This document shows, piece after piece, positions 8,190 through 10,403 of a stretch of DNA of 10,403 bases (its first letter is position 1; the number at the start of each line of letters is the position of its first letter). The stretch is from NCBI GenBank assembly GCA_004151065.3, contig NWUY0300000067.1, forward strand, positions 7,638 through 18,040, given 5' to 3'. The notes below the pieces were generated by a model. The model saw only the letters and a program-made list of their open reading frames with translations. It was not told where the DNA came from and ran no database searches. Source of the stretch: Larix sibirica (taxonomy: Eukaryota; Streptophyta; Pinopsida; Pinales; Pinaceae). Position numbers and translations under genes: made by a program.

Positions 8190-8956
8190 TCTTCCTCATT
8201 CGGTCACATTGAGGAAGCGAATGCATGTGTGAAGCAGTTGTTACTTTTCCTAGATGGAGGGTGCCTATGGTTGGATACTAAAGTATTGATTGATACATAC
8301 CTGATTGCCAGGATTACTGCCCTAACTGAGGCTGGGTTGGACCCGTCGCAATATTTCGTAGGAAAAGAAAGAGACTGTGACCTAACAACATGAATGAAGG
8401 ATAAATATAGCCTATCAAAGAGCAGTAGGGGCTTCGACCTAGACTCTACCAACGACCACGTCGTTCGGTTCACTACAAATTTTTTAGCCACCAAGTTTTT
8501 GTGCAAGAATCGATCGAACCAAGTCACTGCTTCTGTCATATCTGCAACAGAGCAGTGTGCCCAAGGAGTACAAATGAATTGGGACACATTCCTGCTTAAT
8601 GAATAATTTCTTGCAGATTGTACGGATGCACAAGACAATGAATCCCTATTCACATATTATTGGCTATTGCTGTTAATATAATTTGTGGATGGGCAGAGCC
8701 AACGAATTATCAAGGCATGCAACCAATTGGCCCATGAAAAGGCTCTAGGTACATGAATTTATCGTATTATGATATAAGGAGTCGACAACAAGAGAGAAAT
8801 GTTTCTTTATACATGCAGCTGGAAGCATTGCGGTATTATGTGGTTCAGAAACTATGCATCGACGAAGCGGTTGTGGCAAAGTATCGTGGTGTGGCGAAGT
8901 TCAAAGCTGGTCCCCACCACATGTATGTGAAAGCAAGGAGGGACCCACATCGGTAG
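8190..8956 (+). other. Best-preserved block of the unknown protein
   Basis: This is a dense globular-looking stretch in two frames joined near 8680. Frame 3 gives WLDTKVLIDTYLIARIT, then SRGFDLDSTNDHVVRF, then EQCAQGVQMNWDTFLLNE. Frame 2 gives QLEALRYYVVQKLCIDEAVV and AKYRGVAKFKAGPHHMYVK. The regular mix of hydrophobic and charged residues, the Trp and Cys content, and the continued frame across isolated stops argue that it was once a real domain. It resembles, from general memory only, anonymous proteins repeated many times in conifer genomes. That resemblance is unverified. Confidence 0.55.
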
Positions 8957-9651
8957 TGGTTAGTTACTGGGTTCAAGTTAACTCAAGAGGAAATGGATTC
9001 TATGGTCCAAGAATGGTCGACAGAGTGGAAATTACCAGTCGAACCTGAGAACATCTCACTAGATTCGTCGGAGTAGAAACCACGACAAGAGGAAACTTCT
9101 GGGCAACAAAAAACAAGCCAAAATACGCAACACACTAGAGGAGGGGGTGATGAGCAAGAGGATGAAGAATCGAGTCAGAACCCTACTGATCCGGGTCTAG
9201 GAGATAAGTGGAAAGCTGGAACATCTGCGTAGGGAGGAAGGAAAAATCGGAGAGCACAAAGGACTGAGCATCCCCAAGTGTCAACATATGATGATATTAA
9301 CATCATGTTCAACAAGATGGCAAAAGTTGTAGAAGAGAATAGGAAAATAGATGAAGATAGATTGGTCCATCTATTCAGTAGTGTCACAAACGTCCTGGAT
9401 ACACTGTGCCAAGAAGTTAAATGGATCTGCATTTCACCACCATCATAGGTCACGCCGCCACGGGTCGAAGTTGCACAAGAGGAAGAAGGCCATGACTAGA
9501 CAGTTGCAGCCCCTTCAATGGAAGGGTAGTTAAACTTTTACCCAAGGAACTAAGTTTTGATGAACCAGGCACAAGTGTATAGATTCCACAGATCGGGTAT
9601 GTGGACTGAAAATTATCTGCATTACCACTTTATGTATCGCATCGCTTGCAG

Positions 9652-10338
9652 GAAGGCATTTGGAAGGAAGTCAAGTTGAGGGAGAGTTACCTCTTTGATT
9701 TAATGAAAGGATACAAGAATAAGGCGGTTGCGCTAAAGGACTTGAATGCTGAGCTTCAACAAGACAAGGACCTGTTGCGAAAGGAAAATGATAAAGTTTA
9801 GAAGGCTGTTGAAGTTGCATGCTCTACGGTACCTGAGGTTGAATTTATTGAAGAGATGACATTTGAGGAGAAGATACATCTCATGGAAACTGTTATCTTG
9901 GGATATCGATAGAAGGTACAAGATTTAGAGTCTAAGATAATGCTAGGTACACCGCTTGAAGTATCTGAGTAGCGACAGGCGACAGTTCGGGACACTGTTC
10001 AGAGCCTTTAGAACACGAAAGCATAGTGCATGAATATGTACGAGGAGGTGTCGTAGTCGTGGGATGCGTTATTTGAAGATGCTGAGCTACAAGAAGTCAC
10101 CACCAAGATTAGGGCTGCTGAAGAAAAAATGAGTACAATGCGCGAGCAGTTGAAGACTTTGCCACCGATCCAATGAATGAGGAGAGATAGGAAGAGCAAA
10201 GAGCATACTCCCATCCAGTTGGCAGTCACTCAGGCTGTCGAGGAAAGCAAAACCCATGTTACTGCAGAGCTGGTTGAAACTGTCACCCAGAAGAAAGATG
10301 AAGTCAAACAGTTGGTCGAAGTAAGCAGGATTGTATTC
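9652..10338 (+). other. Coiled-coil tail of the unknown protein
   Basis: The frame 1 reading is strongly charged and alpha-helical, with Leu, Val and Ile at heptad-like spacing. Examples are LKDLNAELQQDKDLLRKEND, YEEVS, TTKIRAAEEKMSTMREQL and QKKDEVKQLVEV. No indel is needed over about 690 bases even though seven stop codons (six TAG, one TGA) fall inside it. The preceding linker (9060-9300) is rich in Gln, Glu, Asp and Arg and looks disordered. Coiled coils are common in gag-type proteins and in many host proteins, so this does not settle the family. Confidence 0.6.
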
Positions 10339-10384
10339 TAGGAGTTTCAGTTGAAGCTATAGGAACCTGTCTCACAACCTTGAG

Positions 10385-10403
10385 GTGGCTCGGGACGAGC
10401 CAC
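10385..10403. repeat. GC-rich perfect hairpin at the window edge
   Basis: The arms GTGGCTCG and CGAGCCAC pair perfectly over 8 bp around a GGA loop. It starts one base after the in-frame TGA at 10381. The arm reaches the last base of the window, so the true stem could be longer or could belong to a larger structure. Confidence 0.65.

Larger units (their letters stand above)
7540..10383 (+). pseudogene. Decayed long reading frame, unknown family, C-terminal coiled coil
   Basis: I do not recognise this protein by name. A plausible start is the ATG at 7540 (MTNGSHAGDKVKNP). The coding path is frame 1 to about 8172, frame 3 from about 8190 to 8680, frame 2 to about 9530, then frame 1 to the window end, roughly 940 codons with only three frame changes. 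Stops along it are TGA 7762, TAA 7882, TAG 7966, TAG 8140, TGA 8391, TAA 8604, TAA 8679 (perhaps past the frameshift), TGA 8735, then TAG 8954, 9074, 9230, 9446, 9497, 9527 and 9580, TGA 9607, TAG 9799, 9910, 9970, 10009, 10024 and 10054, TGA 10174, TAG 10339 and 10360, TGA 10381. No protease, RT, integrase or transposase motif is visible. It may be a gag-like or accessory frame of an LTR or non-autonomous element, or a degraded host gene family. The last TGA may be another broken codon. Confidence 0.65.

Noticed and set aside
8204-8653. 149-codon open frame on the minus strand
   Set aside because: It lies antisense to the best-preserved block of the + strand unknown protein, has no recognisable motif, and is most likely a shadow of that frame.
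7966-10362. Reassigned TAG codon (TAG read as Gln) as the reason for many in-frame TAGs
   Set aside because: TGA and TAA also interrupt the same path, frame changes are present, and plant nuclear genes use the standard code. Methylation-linked C-to-T decay explains it better.
1-10403. CRISPR array, bacterial operon, toxin-antitoxin or phage defence system
   Set aside because: There are no regular short repeats with unique spacers, no bacterial gene organisation, and the LINE identifies plant nuclear DNA.

Overview
The window looks like repeat-rich nuclear DNA of a land plant. It holds no intact gene. The evidence is a plant-type L1 (LINE) retrotransposon with an archaeal-like RNase H domain at the end of ORF2, AT-rich spacers and several layers of old repeats. 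A gymnosperm host, perhaps a conifer, is my guess from the style of the reading frames; nothing in the sequence proves it.

Layout. Positions 1-306 are gene-free and start with two adjacent perfect inverted repeats. About 307-6526 is one decayed LINE on the + strand. ORF1 (about 307-1983) is a gag-like protein with a zinc knuckle, kept in one frame but broken by six stop codons. ORF2 (1986-6119) starts two bases after the ORF1 stop and carries endonuclease, reverse transcriptase, zf-RVT zinc-binding and RNase H domains in the usual order. It is broken by about 18 stops and six frame changes. Its 3' tail (6120-6526) includes a tRNA-like stretch with Pol III box A and box B look-alikes and ends in a short A run.

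Directly after the LINE is a tandem repeat with an exact 91-bp period (6545 to about 6793), then an unassigned spacer. From 6957 to 7539 there is an LTR-like sequence with a terminus-like TGTAACACCCC, a TATA-like site and three degenerate repeats built on TGGAAACCC.

From about 7540 to the window end runs a second decayed reading frame of roughly 940 codons. Its family is not one I can name. It has a well-preserved central block (8190-8950), an acidic and glutamine-rich linker and a long C-terminal coiled coil. Its stops are mostly TAG (17 of about 25), unlike the LINE, where TAA is commonest. It may be the internal region of an LTR or non-autonomous element. The window ends in a GC-rich perfect hairpin.

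No gene here appears able to make a full-length protein. The two units look like independent insertions with different histories, not cooperating genes.
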